A DNA stretch of 29,091 nucleotides from a virus. Below are positions 7,698 through 16,542 of this stretch, piece by piece. The notes below the pieces were generated by a model. That model saw only the letters and a program-made list of their open reading frames with translations. It had not been told where the DNA came from and did no database searches. The stretch's first letter is position 1; each line of letters begins with the position of its first letter. The position numbers and the translations under genes were made by a program. The stretch spans positions 1 through 29,091 of IMG/VR virus record IMGVR_UViG_3300010354_000432; one strand, 5' to 3'.

Positions 7698-10385
7698 ATG
7701 GCTCAATTTAATACTAAAGAATTTTTAACTAACACACAAGGAACCCCCGAAGCCTTAGGCAATGCTTTTGGGTTACCCTCATGCATGTTGAACCTCGCTG
7801 CAAACGCTCTAGCTTTGCTCCCTATGGACATTCTACAGGCCATGAGAATGGATGCCATCATGGCAAGAATGGCTGCAGAAGAGGACATTGCAGCCTTTGT
7901 AGCATGGATTAGAGACAACACAGGACTGAACTACATATTTGATGAGAATGGAAGATTAAAATTCTTATCAATTTTTAGCCGTAACGGCATAGATCTTTTT
8001 GGTTTTATAACAAAAATACTAGCTTACATTAGTGCAATTAGAGACTTTGCTGCTGACATGTACGCAACCATTCAGGATATTGAGGGTCAGATACAAGATA
8101 TAAAAAGATGTTTTGATCAGTATGAATCAAGTTTAAAAAGTAAAACATCTGGGTATGACAACGATACAGTTGATAATGCAGTGTCTGAGTTACAGTTTCT
8201 ACAAAAGTCTGTAGATTTCATAACAGATGTAAATAGTTTATTAGCTAGAATTGATACAGAAATAGCAGCAAGAGTAGAGGATCCTACACGCGAACCTAGG
8301 TTTACTACTAATAATGGTGTTGATTTAAATACTCTGCTTTCTTTTACTACAGAAGCACAGATTGTTGACATAGCTCCTCCACAAGAAGAGATATTTAGAC
8401 TTACCTATGGACCTCCTAAGTCTAGGTTTGGTAGATTCTTGCTCTCTAACGATGGAATTTATTTTGACTCACAAACAGACGCAGCTAGTGGCTTAACTTT
8501 AGCGTTTACAGAAATAGCTAGAAAACGTCAAGAATATAATACTATAAGTTCCCTCTTTTGGAAGTTTGAGCAAGATCCAAATCTTGGAGGAAGAGGAAAG
8601 GGATTATCTCTTACTCAGGTCAAAGAATATGTTGATAACATATTAGACATTTATAGGATAGATGAAGCAGAGGACTTACTTCCATATTATGATGCGGATA
8701 ATTACCTTGAACAACTAACTGCTCACAAAAATAAAAGATTGTATGATTTATCAGCAATCATTTCAGAACTGGAAGCCGATCCATTAGCTAGCCAAGCTGA
8801 AATAGTTAATACTCGTCAATCTTTGTTGTCCGAGCTTGCAGCCTTCCAAAACAAAGTAAACAAGAGAAAGAAGCAAATAGAGTTAGCTATAAGACTTGGT
8901 AATGGTCGTTATACTATAGGTAATGTTCCAATCAATGATTTCTCATACCTTGAAGGAACTAACTTATTCTTTGATATACAAAAACAAAGAGAGTTAGTAC
9001 TAGATCAAGATGATGTAAATGGAATAATCCTTCCTATACAAGCAACTTATGTTGTTCCTCCTAAGGATCAAACTGCTCAAACAATAGATCATTTATTGCT
9101 GTCAATAATAGGAGAAGCAAACATTCTAAACAGTGCTAGCTCATATGAGAGTGATACTCCAACAGTTCTTAGAGGTAACACTGAAATAGTTAAGGATCAG
9201 TTGTTAGCAGTTTATAACTTCTTAGAGACTAATATAGAGTCTGCTAGTTCAACTAGTTATTTATTAGATAATTGTATAACTAATAACAATAATCTAAACG
9301 CTAGGTTAATTGCTAGCTCTTTAGCTAATGTGTTTCCAAAAGGTTTAGGAATACCTTACTTAAATGGAGTTGTAAAGTTTGACAGCGCAGGTACTGTACT
9401 AGGGTTTAACAATCACGTAATGCTACCCTCAGTTAGACAGTTCGATGATTTGTTTTACAATACTAAAGGAACTACGATAGATTTCTGGATACACACTTCA
9501 TCCTTGATTCCACAAAATCAAGGATCGGTCCAGCAGATGTATAAGATAATACTGTCTAATGAGAATACCGGGGCTCTAAAAAATCCAACAGAAACTAATG
9601 TTAATTACATAACTCCAGATAATTCAAACAATACAGTAAAAGGTTTGCTAATAGGATTCACTAGAGATCGTAGAATAACTAAAGGTTTGGAAGCATCTCC
9701 ATTAGATGCTAGTAACATAGGAAGTGATACTTGCTTCTTCATTGCCCCAACTCAATCATTAGATGGTTCTACTATTACTTTTGTTAACAGGTCAACAGTT
9801 GTAGAAGATACTGAAGATAATTGTATTAATACCTTAGAACCTTTATGTTTTAGGAAAGGTATATTCGAAACTGGAGAAGATGGTGTTTGCCTATCCTCTA
9901 TCCAAGACTCTTTCTGCCATATGGCACTATCCTTTGACCCTAAAAACGACAATATATCAGTTTACTTTAATGGTAAACTTTTAAGTTCATCATCACTAAG
10001 TACATCCCTTTGTATATCTAAAACTAAAACTTTAAATGTTCCTACGTTTGTAGTTAATAAAGACACTAATTTATTGTTTAATAGCTTTAGTTACACGACT
10101 AGTTCCCTGTCCCCAACATCCAAAATAAATTATGGATTCTTTTTTAATAATGAGTACAGGTCTGTAAATAATCATTATAAGTTTACCCCATGGGTTCTTG
10201 GTGGAGGATTTACCGATGGATTACCTTACGGAAATTTCATGGGATCCATCTATTCAGGACAAAGATCTGCATTGGACGGGTACCTAGGAAGTGTTAAATT
10301 TTACAATAAAGCACTAACTAAGGAAGAGATAGTAAATAACTATACAGCACAAGCTCAATTCTTCTCTAACATAGACCTAAGTTAA
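7698..10385 (+). CDS. Large baseplate structural protein with C-terminal LamG-like domain
   Basis: This is an 895-aa protein. Its N-terminal 140 residues are helical with hydrophobic segments (GLPSCMLNLAANALALLPMD, FGFITKILAYISAI). Large cyanophage baseplate proteins with a similar N-terminus exist as I recall; this was not checked. Residues about 300-400 are charged helix, likely coiled coil. Residues about 565-885 show the concanavalin/LamG layout: GTTIDFWIHTSSL early, ISVYFNGKLLSS in the middle and GYLGSVKFYNKALTKEEIV at the end, the last being the classic final strands plus helix of a LamG-type lectin. The lectin part suggests glycan binding at the outer baseplate. The gene sits between the spike and gp25 genes. 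The ribosome site is weak. The 5' end looks less AT-rich than the rest. Confidence 0.7.
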   Translation: MAQFNTKEFLTNTQGTPEALGNAFGLPSCMLNLAANALALLPMDILQAMRMDAIMARMAAEEDIAAFVAWIRDNTGLNYIFDENGRLKFLSIFSRNGIDLFGFITKILAYISAIRDFAADMYATIQDIEGQIQDIKRCFDQYESSLKSKTSGYDNDTVDNAVSELQFLQKSVDFITDVNSLLARIDTEIAARVEDPTREPRFTTNNGVDLNTLLSFTTEAQIVDIAPPQEEIFRLTYGPPKSRFGRFLLSNDGIYFDSQTDAASGLTLAFTEIARKRQEYNTISSLFWKFEQDPNLGGRGKGLSLTQVKEYVDNILDIYRIDEAEDLLPYYDADNYLEQLTAHKNKRLYDLSAIISELEADPLASQAEIVNTRQSLLSELAAFQNKVNKRKKQIELAIRLGNGRYTIGNVPINDFSYLEGTNLFFDIQKQRELVLDQDDVNGIILPIQATYVVPPKDQTAQTIDHLLLSIIGEANILNSASSYESDTPTVLRGNTEIVKDQLLAVYNFLETNIESASSTSYLLDNCITNNNNLNARLIASSLANVFPKGLGIPYLNGVVKFDSAGTVLGFNNHVMLPSVRQFDDLFYNTKGTTIDFWIHTSSLIPQNQGSVQQMYKIILSNENTGALKNPTETNVNYITPDNSNNTVKGLLIGFTRDRRITKGLEASPLDASNIGSDTCFFIAPTQSLDGSTITFVNRSTVVEDTEDNCINTLEPLCFRKGIFETGEDGVCLSSIQDSFCHMALSFDPKNDNISVYFNGKLLSSSSLSTSLCISKTKTLNVPTFVVNKDTNLLFNSFSYTTSSLSPTSKINYGFFFNNEYRSVNNHYKFTPWVLGGGFTDGLPYGNFMGSIYSGQRSALDGYLGSVKFYNKALTKEEIVNNYTAQAQFFSNIDLS
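9500..9525 (+). repeat. Perfect 10-bp inverted repeat with 6-nt loop inside the LamG-protein gene
   Basis: The left arm ATCCTTGATT (9500-9509) is the exact reverse complement of the right arm AATCAAGGAT (9516-9525). The loop is CCACAA. It lies in codons just after the DFWIHT strand of the LamG-like domain. No T-run follows, so it does not look like an intrinsic terminator. It could be an mRNA hairpin, or chance. Confidence 0.6.
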
Positions 10386-10387
10386 CC

Positions 10388-10846
10388 ATGGTATTAAACT
10401 CTGAAACTAAAGTTTTTGGTGTACCCTCTACTAACGAGGCCGCATTACGTTCTGGATCAAAAATTCAGAAGTACTATGGTTTAACATTTCCTATAGGAGC
10501 TAACGTAAATTCTGGTTATTTTTCAAAAATAAGCGGTCCAGAACTATTAAAAAGAAATTTAATTCAATTATTGAGAACCTCTAGGGGGGAAAGATTTATG
10601 TTACCTTTATTTGGTACAAATCTTAAAAAGTATTTATTTGAACCCCTAGATGAGTTTTTATTTTTAAAGATTAAAAAAGAGTTAACGGATACAGTAACAC
10701 GTTATGCTCCTTATGTTACAATAGTAAAAATAAATGTTATTCCAACAGACCAGAATCAATTTAGATCAGGTTTGTTTATTAAAATGTATTGTAGTTTAAA
10801 GGAAGAAGCAGATGTTGTGTTTGAAGTTAACCTAGGATTATTATAA
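10388..10846 (+). CDS. 25: Baseplate wedge protein gp25 (GPW/gp25 family)
   Basis: This 152-aa protein shows the family core clearly. FPIGANVNSGYF leads in, then a helix (ELLKRNLIQLLRTS), then RGERFMLPLFGTNLKKYLFE with Pro at residue 86. The R-G-E-R, P-x-F-G-T and E-P elements at about residues 66-86 are the hallmark of gp25, the sheath-initiator and wedge protein conserved in all contractile injection systems; the E-P-R-type fold pairs with the sheath. The length is near T4 gp25 (132 aa). There is no Shine-Dalgarno at the start, which lies 2 nt after the LamG-protein stop. Its stop overlaps the gp6 start (TAATG), coupling the two as in many contractile phages. Confidence 0.93.
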   Translation: MVLNSETKVFGVPSTNEAALRSGSKIQKYYGLTFPIGANVNSGYFSKISGPELLKRNLIQLLRTSRGERFMLPLFGTNLKKYLFEPLDEFLFLKIKKELTDTVTRYAPYVTIVKINVIPTDQNQFRSGLFIKMYCSLKEEADVVFEVNLGLL

Positions 10847-12429
10847 TGGCATTCAATGGATTATTAAATTCGGACTTTTTAAAACAATCTAGGTTAGATG
10901 ATTCTGTAAAAGAATCATTAATAGACTTCACATCCTCAGACTTCTTAACCTTTAGATCTAATTTAATAAAGTATATTCAAGCTGCATATCCGTTAGATTA
11001 CAATTACTTTATTGAATCAGATCTTGGGATGGTTTTAATAGAGCTAGTTGCTGCTATGGGACATGTTATGTCTTATAAAGCAGATTTTTTAGCCAACGAA
11101 AACTACTTGGCAACTGCACAAAAACGAAGCAGTGTAAAGAAACTTTTAGACCTCATAGGAGTTAGAATGAGGGGTCCTTCAAGTGCTGTTGCTAACGGAA
11201 AATTAACTTTAGAATCACCTAGAACATCGGGAACTGTAAGTATTCCTTTAGAATCTAGAGCTTTCACAGTTACGTCCCCAGAAGATAACTCTCAATTAAC
11301 TTATACTTTGTATAAGTATAACCCTAATGGATTTGTTGAATTAGATAACGTAAATGGAGACCTTCAATTTCCTTACACTACTGCAGCAAGCGCAGTAATA
11401 GATTCCATAGTCTTATTAGAAGGTAATCTGGTTCAGCAAACTGGAGTATTTACAGACACTGATGCAGTAAAATCAATAACTTTAAATCAATCTCCAATTA
11501 TTGAGGGAAGCGTTCAAGTTCAAGTTATAAGTCCTATAACTTCTGTTGATGGAAATTACAGACAAATAGATAACATTTTTTTTGCATCAGGAGCAACTGA
11601 TAAAGTTTTTCAATTAGTTACTGATGATAGCTTTGCTGGTACAGTAATTTTTGGAGACAATCAACAAGGGATAGCTCCCGCTGCTGGAGATTCCTTTGTT
11701 GTATACTATCGAATAGGTGGAGGAACTAGAGGTAATATAGCTAAAGGGGTTATCAATGCTCCTGTTATTTATACCTTAGAGGGAGGAGCAACCCAGCAGG
11801 GAATCGTAGAAAATACATCTCTTGGTTCTGGTGGTGTCAATGCTCAAACAATAGAAAACGCCAAGAGGTACGCCCCACAGTACTTTAGATCTCAAGATAG
11901 GCTAGTAACATTAAGCGATTACAAATCATTTGTAAATATGTTTAGGTCTAGTTATGGATCTGTAGGAAAAGCGACCGTAGTCACCAGAAGAGCCTTCTCT
12001 TCAGCAAATATTATTGATCTTTACATTTTGGAGAAAGCAAACGATCTTCAGTTCAAGAGAGCTACACCTCAATTCAAAAAACAACTTTTAGAGGCCATAG
12101 AGCCAAAGAAAATGATAACCGATGAGGTTGTAGTTGTAGATGGGTTAATTAGAACAATTGATCCAATTATAACTGTCAAGTGTGATGCAAAATATAAACA
12201 AAGAGAAGCTGAGATAAAACTAAAAGTACGAAATAAAGTAATTCAATATTTTAATATAGACAATGCCGAATTTGGAAAAACTTTTACTTCTCAAGATTTA
12301 AATACTAAAATTTTTGAAATATCTGAAGTTAGATACTCAACCCTTGATAACCTACCTTCCGTAATAAATATCCAATTCAATGAAGTGCTCCAGTTAAATA
12401 ACTTAAATATTTTAATGGTATTTGAATAA
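10846..12429 (+). CDS. 6: Baseplate wedge protein gp6 (baseplate J-like)
   Basis: This 527-aa protein follows gp25 directly. Residues about 30-110 hold the characteristic N-terminal block: SDFLTFRSNLIKYIQAAYP, then a stretch with ESDLGMVLIELVAAMGHVMS, YKADFLANENYLATAQ and the helix RSSVKKLLDLIGVRMRG. The middle is beta-rich, with FGDNQQGIAPAAGDSFVVYY and YRIGGGTRGNIA, the usual J-like core signature. The end has DRLVTLSDYKSFVNMF and later strands. gp6/gpJ proteins form the ring that ties wedges around the hub and triggers sheath contraction. T4 gp6 has 660 aa, so this one is somewhat shorter. It is coupled on both sides by 1-nt stop/start overlaps. Confidence 0.85.
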   Translation: MAFNGLLNSDFLKQSRLDDSVKESLIDFTSSDFLTFRSNLIKYIQAAYPLDYNYFIESDLGMVLIELVAAMGHVMSYKADFLANENYLATAQKRSSVKKLLDLIGVRMRGPSSAVANGKLTLESPRTSGTVSIPLESRAFTVTSPEDNSQLTYTLYKYNPNGFVELDNVNGDLQFPYTTAASAVIDSIVLLEGNLVQQTGVFTDTDAVKSITLNQSPIIEGSVQVQVISPITSVDGNYRQIDNIFFASGATDKVFQLVTDDSFAGTVIFGDNQQGIAPAAGDSFVVYYRIGGGTRGNIAKGVINAPVIYTLEGGATQQGIVENTSLGSGGVNAQTIENAKRYAPQYFRSQDRLVTLSDYKSFVNMFRSSYGSVGKATVVTRRAFSSANIIDLYILEKANDLQFKRATPQFKKQLLEAIEPKKMITDEVVVVDGLIRTIDPIITVKCDAKYKQREAEIKLKVRNKVIQYFNIDNAEFGKTFTSQDLNTKIFEISEVRYSTLDNLPSVINIQFNEVLQLNNLNILMVFE

Positions 12430-15400
12430 TGAGATACCCCAAGCAAGTATATTTTGAAGGTGCAAAAAACTTTTACAAAAGAAATTATGTAAAAGCCACT
12501 GAAATAATTACGCCTAAATTTTATATTGAGACAGATAATGAACTTGGTGGTCAAGATATTGATATACTTGATGAAGTAATCAACACTCACTTAAATATAG
12601 CATCCCGATATTCAGATGTAATTATAAGCTCAATTGGTGGAATTACCACCGTGCCTGATTCTGGATTTAGCTCTATAAACACGATCACAGGATTATCTCA
12701 GTTTTTTGTTAAACAAAATAATTTAACTGACATTGATGCTAATGACTTTGAAAGAAAAATATTACTTCCTTTAGGGCAGACATTAAAAAACTTTCAAACT
12801 AGTTCTGAATTTAGAAGTTACTTAGTAAACACTTTACTACCAAGTATTGCATTAAATGTAATTTCTGATCCTACAGAGTTTCCTGTATTTAACAGCATTG
12901 ACGGGGAACCATTAAATGATGGAACTTATGATACAGAATCATTTAATAAACATTCTTACCTTATAACAAATTTATCTTGGCTGTACTTTTTAAATGTAAG
13001 TGGTCCAGTCTACGACGGATCTACCATAGTAGCAGATGCAATTATAGATACTATTTGGTCCGGTAAAAACTTCATGCTGAATGATGCAATGAAGTGTCTC
13101 ACTGAATATATCTTTAGAAATTACTCGGCCAAACCAGATTGGGCGCAGTACAATTTTTTACCGAGATACTATAGACCTAATTTACAACTAGATGACACTA
13201 CTTACACTAGCGGACTACAACAATTAGATAAATTAAAAACATTAATTGATGTTATTTATTCTCCTCTATATGCAGATAGAGGAGATGTAAAAGTTAAAGA
13301 AGCCTTTGATCAATATATTGAAAATAAAATTTTACTTAATGATTTGGAAATTCAAGGACCTTTTTATAAGTTTTTGAAATCCATATCTTATGCATTTGCT
13401 GATTACAACAATTCAGTAGAATTGTTAGAAATTTTAAACGATGTAAGCAGATGTCCTGATTCTTACCTTCCTTATATTTCAGACTTATTAGGTTGGACTC
13501 TACTAGGATCAGAACCAAAGAAATGGAGAGTTCAGTTAATTAATGCTGTTTCAATCTATAAGATGGTTGGAACTAAGAAGGGAATGCAAGCAGTAATTGA
13601 CTCAACATTCTCTCAAGATTTATTCAATACCTCTGCACAGATAGAAGATCTCTGGGAATCTTATATACCTAATCTAATTTACTATAGTTTGGCTACAGAG
13701 TCAACTTTGTTAAAAGACTATTCAACTTGGACAAGGCAAGAAGCAGACAGATTAGATGTAACCTATTCCTTAACAAGTATTGATGAATGCATAAAATGCG
13801 TAGTTGATAAAATAATTTTAGATGTTGCTCAAAAGTTTTCTTTTGAATTTTGGGTCAACGGAAGAAAAGTTACTGTAAATGATTCGATTTGTAACTTTAA
13901 TTATAGAGGTAGAGATTACAAAGTTCCTCCTTTTGAGGAGTACCCATTTTATCTATATCAAAAATTAAATAAAGAAATAATAGACTTTATAGCTGATAAG
14001 CTTATTTGTTTTGGTGTGAGAGAAGAGTTTGCTGATCAAGTAGCTGATTTTATAAAACAAAATTCAATACTCAGTCAAGATGAGATTTCATTAGGATTTA
14101 GCTGGCTAATATTTACCAATGAATCAAAGTACGCTCCCAACTGGGACTCAGTCCTCCTCGACGTTTCTAATAAAAAGCCAGAGTATATGTCTTTATGGAG
14201 TGGGAAGTCATCTCACTTTAAAGTCTTTTTAAATATAAATTCTTTTAATTTTATTAGGGATTCAATATTAATAAACTCTTCAGAAGGGTTGAGAATACTT
14301 GGAGAAATTATTGATGAGTTTAGCCCTGCTCACGCAATTAAGCAAGTATACTTTAGAATTTATCATGAAGACTTTAAGCAATATAGCAATACATCTTTAC
14401 CATTAATTTTCTTTGAAGTAAATAATGATTTTGAACAAGATGGTTCTGATACTTTAGGTCTTTCAAATTATGAGACATCTGGCAATGATATTAGATCTTA
14501 CAAGAGAGGGTTAACCACTAATTACAACGTCATATCCAGAGACAAGGTTGATAGCTTAACTGATTCTTCAATTAGTGGAGTTATTAATGCTCCTAGAAAA
14601 AGTTTTAGAAGAAGAAACTATAAAAATATTCTAGACACTAAGGGTGTATATCTAAGAAACGGCTTTAACATGCCGACTACTTTTGAGATGGAAGTGGAAG
14701 AAAACTCTTACTCTTCCTTAGGCTTTTTGCCTCTAGGATTGATTCCTTCCTCTCAAACTTATGTAAAAATACCCGGGCAGAATATAGTAATTAATGAAGA
14801 GCAGCCAGACGTAGTTTATAATTCTTGGAGAACTTATCCAGATATTTATAGTATATGCCAAGGACTAAACTCTAATTCAATCTTCTCTGGTTTAATAATC
14901 AGTTCTACTTTTCCTTGTAGAGGTTTGAAGAGTGTTGATCTACTAGCAGAAGCAGGAGATTACACAGTAGATAGAGGACAGCTTAATTCATTTTTCAAGA
15001 CTCTTCATTATATTTCTGAAAGATGGAATTATGTATTAGCCTCTGCTATGGTTGATCAAGATCCTTCATTAATTGAAAATGAACAAGACTATAAAAATTA
15101 TTTAGTTTCTTTAGCAAATATTATATCGAATGGTAATTCATCTATTCTAGAACAATACTCTGACTATGAAAACTTTAAGTTAGGAAAAGATTTTCATAAA
15201 GTTCATAGAAATTACTGCACATTCTTTGATAGGCACAATCTAACTAAAAAAATATTAGAACTAGATGGTCCTAATATTTTTGCTCACATATTTGGTTCTA
15301 TTTATAGAAATTCCAAGTTTAATATTTTTGGATCAGCTTACACAACTAATAAAAATTATATAACCTCTTCTTTATTAAATGAATTTAATATAAGACCTTT

Positions 15401-16541
15401 TGAAGATTTTTATCCATCGGCTGGTGGCGGCACTTACAATTCTTTTTACTTAACAACACCACAACAATTTCCTTTAACAGTTTCTGATTTAGCTAACTCA
15501 TCTATACTAGCTGGGATAGACTTCATTCATTCAATGAATGAGCCAAATAATTATTTTACAATTTATAATCTTCTTGGATCTGAATTAAATTTAATAGATC
15601 TTAAGAGAAAACCATATGCAATAAATAATTATTTTGTAAAATTAAAAAGTGTATCTCCCCGAGCATTGCCAAGACTTAGATTTGATTTAAAAACATATGT
15701 AAATCCTTTATCAGAAGGTAATGTTTTAGAGCAAAACTTTTTAATACCTGAGCACAATTTTAAAGTAGATATTAAATCTTTTATTAGTTCTGAAGATTTT
15801 AGTAAAATTGGTGGAGGTTCCTTAGGAGTTTGGATTCATACTGATTATGAAGAAGGCGGGACTTGGGTTTATATGCCTAACGGATCTTGGCAATTTATAA
15901 GATCAGAAAACCTTTCAGCTAGGTCCGTTAAACTAAACTATGCTCATAAAATAGATATTCCTATAGATGGCAGAACTCCTTTGGCTCTTGATAAATTCTG
16001 TAGAAACAATAGCTTAAATGATATAAATTTATATGATGTTGATGAATCGTTTTATGTCAACACAACAGTAAGATTCAATACAAAAAATCAACCTATATCA
16101 GTCCCAGAATTCTACTACAAAACTTATCAACAAGTTCACAGGAAGAATCAAAATTATTACATAGAGATATTTTTATATGATTCTGAGGATAAAGTTTTAA
16201 TATTAAACAATATAAATGTTATTGATGATACTCTTAATAAGTGGAGTCAACCATTGGTATCTGCATTAGGTAACATGTTCCCTGTCGGAGACTTTAACAA
16301 AAAAGAATATAGAGTATTGTTAGATAAAGATAAAATCTATTATATATTTAAGTACTTTACAGAGATTACTGGGTCTCAGTCCCAATTTGGTTTGGCCAGC
16401 AGAATAGCCTCCATCACCTCAGATAAGTTTGAAGCTAACGGAGGTAGTAGGTTAAACTATAGATTATCTCCAGATTGGCTACCTAATACAAAAGTAGATT
16501 TCGGATTTGATTTAATTAATTATTTAGAAATAGAGAACTAA
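12429..16541 (+). CDS. Giant baseplate wedge protein with gpI-like region (gp7-position)
   Basis: This is the longest gene in the window, 1370 aa. Residues about 334-397 match the P2 gpI-type tail protein motif: a helix LEILNDVSRCPD, then LPYISDLLGWTLL, then KKWRVQLINAVSIYKMVGTK followed by a Gly and a second helix. This is the layout in which a wedge protein grips the gp6/gpJ ring. About residue 640 carries FSPAHAIKQVYFR, an element often found at the end of gpI-like domains. The remaining half is beta-rich, with aromatic residues, and is not recognised. The position after gp25 and gp6 fits T4 gp7 (1032 aa) or a fusion of gpI with peripheral domains. The gene contains two internal hairpin-forming sequences (see 13260 and 15248). 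Confidence 0.68.
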   Translation: MRYPKQVYFEGAKNFYKRNYVKATEIITPKFYIETDNELGGQDIDILDEVINTHLNIASRYSDVIISSIGGITTVPDSGFSSINTITGLSQFFVKQNNLTDIDANDFERKILLPLGQTLKNFQTSSEFRSYLVNTLLPSIALNVISDPTEFPVFNSIDGEPLNDGTYDTESFNKHSYLITNLSWLYFLNVSGPVYDGSTIVADAIIDTIWSGKNFMLNDAMKCLTEYIFRNYSAKPDWAQYNFLPRYYRPNLQLDDTTYTSGLQQLDKLKTLIDVIYSPLYADRGDVKVKEAFDQYIENKILLNDLEIQGPFYKFLKSISYAFADYNNSVELLEILNDVSRCPDSYLPYISDLLGWTLLGSEPKKWRVQLINAVSIYKMVGTKKGMQAVIDSTFSQDLFNTSAQIEDLWESYIPNLIYYSLATESTLLKDYSTWTRQEADRLDVTYSLTSIDECIKCVVDKIILDVAQKFSFEFWVNGRKVTVNDSICNFNYRGRDYKVPPFEEYPFYLYQKLNKEIIDFIADKLICFGVREEFADQVADFIKQNSILSQDEISLGFSWLIFTNESKYAPNWDSVLLDVSNKKPEYMSLWSGKSSHFKVFLNINSFNFIRDSILINSSEGLRILGEIIDEFSPAHAIKQVYFRIYHEDFKQYSNTSLPLIFFEVNNDFEQDGSDTLGLSNYETSGNDIRSYKRGLTTNYNVISRDKVDSLTDSSISGVINAPRKSFRRRNYKNILDTKGVYLRNGFNMPTTFEMEVEENSYSSLGFLPLGLIPSSQTYVKIPGQNIVINEEQPDVVYNSWRTYPDIYSICQGLNSNSIFSGLIISSTFPCRGLKSVDLLAEAGDYTVDRGQLNSFFKTLHYISERWNYVLASAMVDQDPSLIENEQDYKNYLVSLANIISNGNSSILEQYSDYENFKLGKDFHKVHRNYCTFFDRHNLTKKILELDGPNIFAHIFGSIYRNSKFNIFGSAYTTNKNYITSSLLNEFNIRPFEDFYPSAGGGTYNSFYLTTPQQFPLTVSDLANSSILAGIDFIHSMNEPNNYFTIYNLLGSELNLIDLKRKPYAINNYFVKLKSVSPRALPRLRFDLKTYVNPLSEGNVLEQNFLIPEHNFKVDIKSFISSEDFSKIGGGSLGVWIHTDYEEGGTWVYMPNGSWQFIRSENLSARSVKLNYAHKIDIPIDGRTPLALDKFCRNNSLNDINLYDVDESFYVNTTVRFNTKNQPISVPEFYYKTYQQVHRKNQNYYIEIFLYDSEDKVLILNNINVIDDTLNKWSQPLVSALGNMFPVGDFNKKEYRVLLDKDKIYYIFKYFTEITGSQSQFGLASRIASITSDKFEANGGSRLNYRLSPDWLPNTKVDFGFDLINYLEIEN
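13260..13285 (+). repeat. Perfect 10-bp inverted repeat with 6-nt loop inside the giant wedge gene
   Basis: The left arm TCTCCTCTAT (13260-13269) pairs exactly with the right arm ATAGAGGAGA (13276-13285) around the loop ATGCAG. It has the same 10-6-10 geometry as the hairpin at 9500-9525, but a different sequence. No T-run follows. It lies in coding sequence shortly before the gpI-like motif. Transcript structure or chance are both possible. Confidence 0.6.
15248..15281 (+). repeat. 11-bp AT-rich inverted repeat inside the giant wedge gene
   Basis: AAAAATATTAG (15248-15258) is the exact reverse complement of CTAATATTTTT (15271-15281), with a 12-nt loop. The 3' arm ends in five T. The stem is nearly all A-T and would be weak. 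It lies mid-gene, so a terminator role is unlikely unless it acts to lower readthrough. Confidence 0.4.
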
Positions 16542-16542
16542 A

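Noticed and set aside
12291-12590. 99-aa open frame on the minus strand across the gp6/wedge junction
   Set aside because: Lies opposite two well supported genes, rich in Phe/Ile/Tyr as expected of a shadow frame, and no ribosome site.
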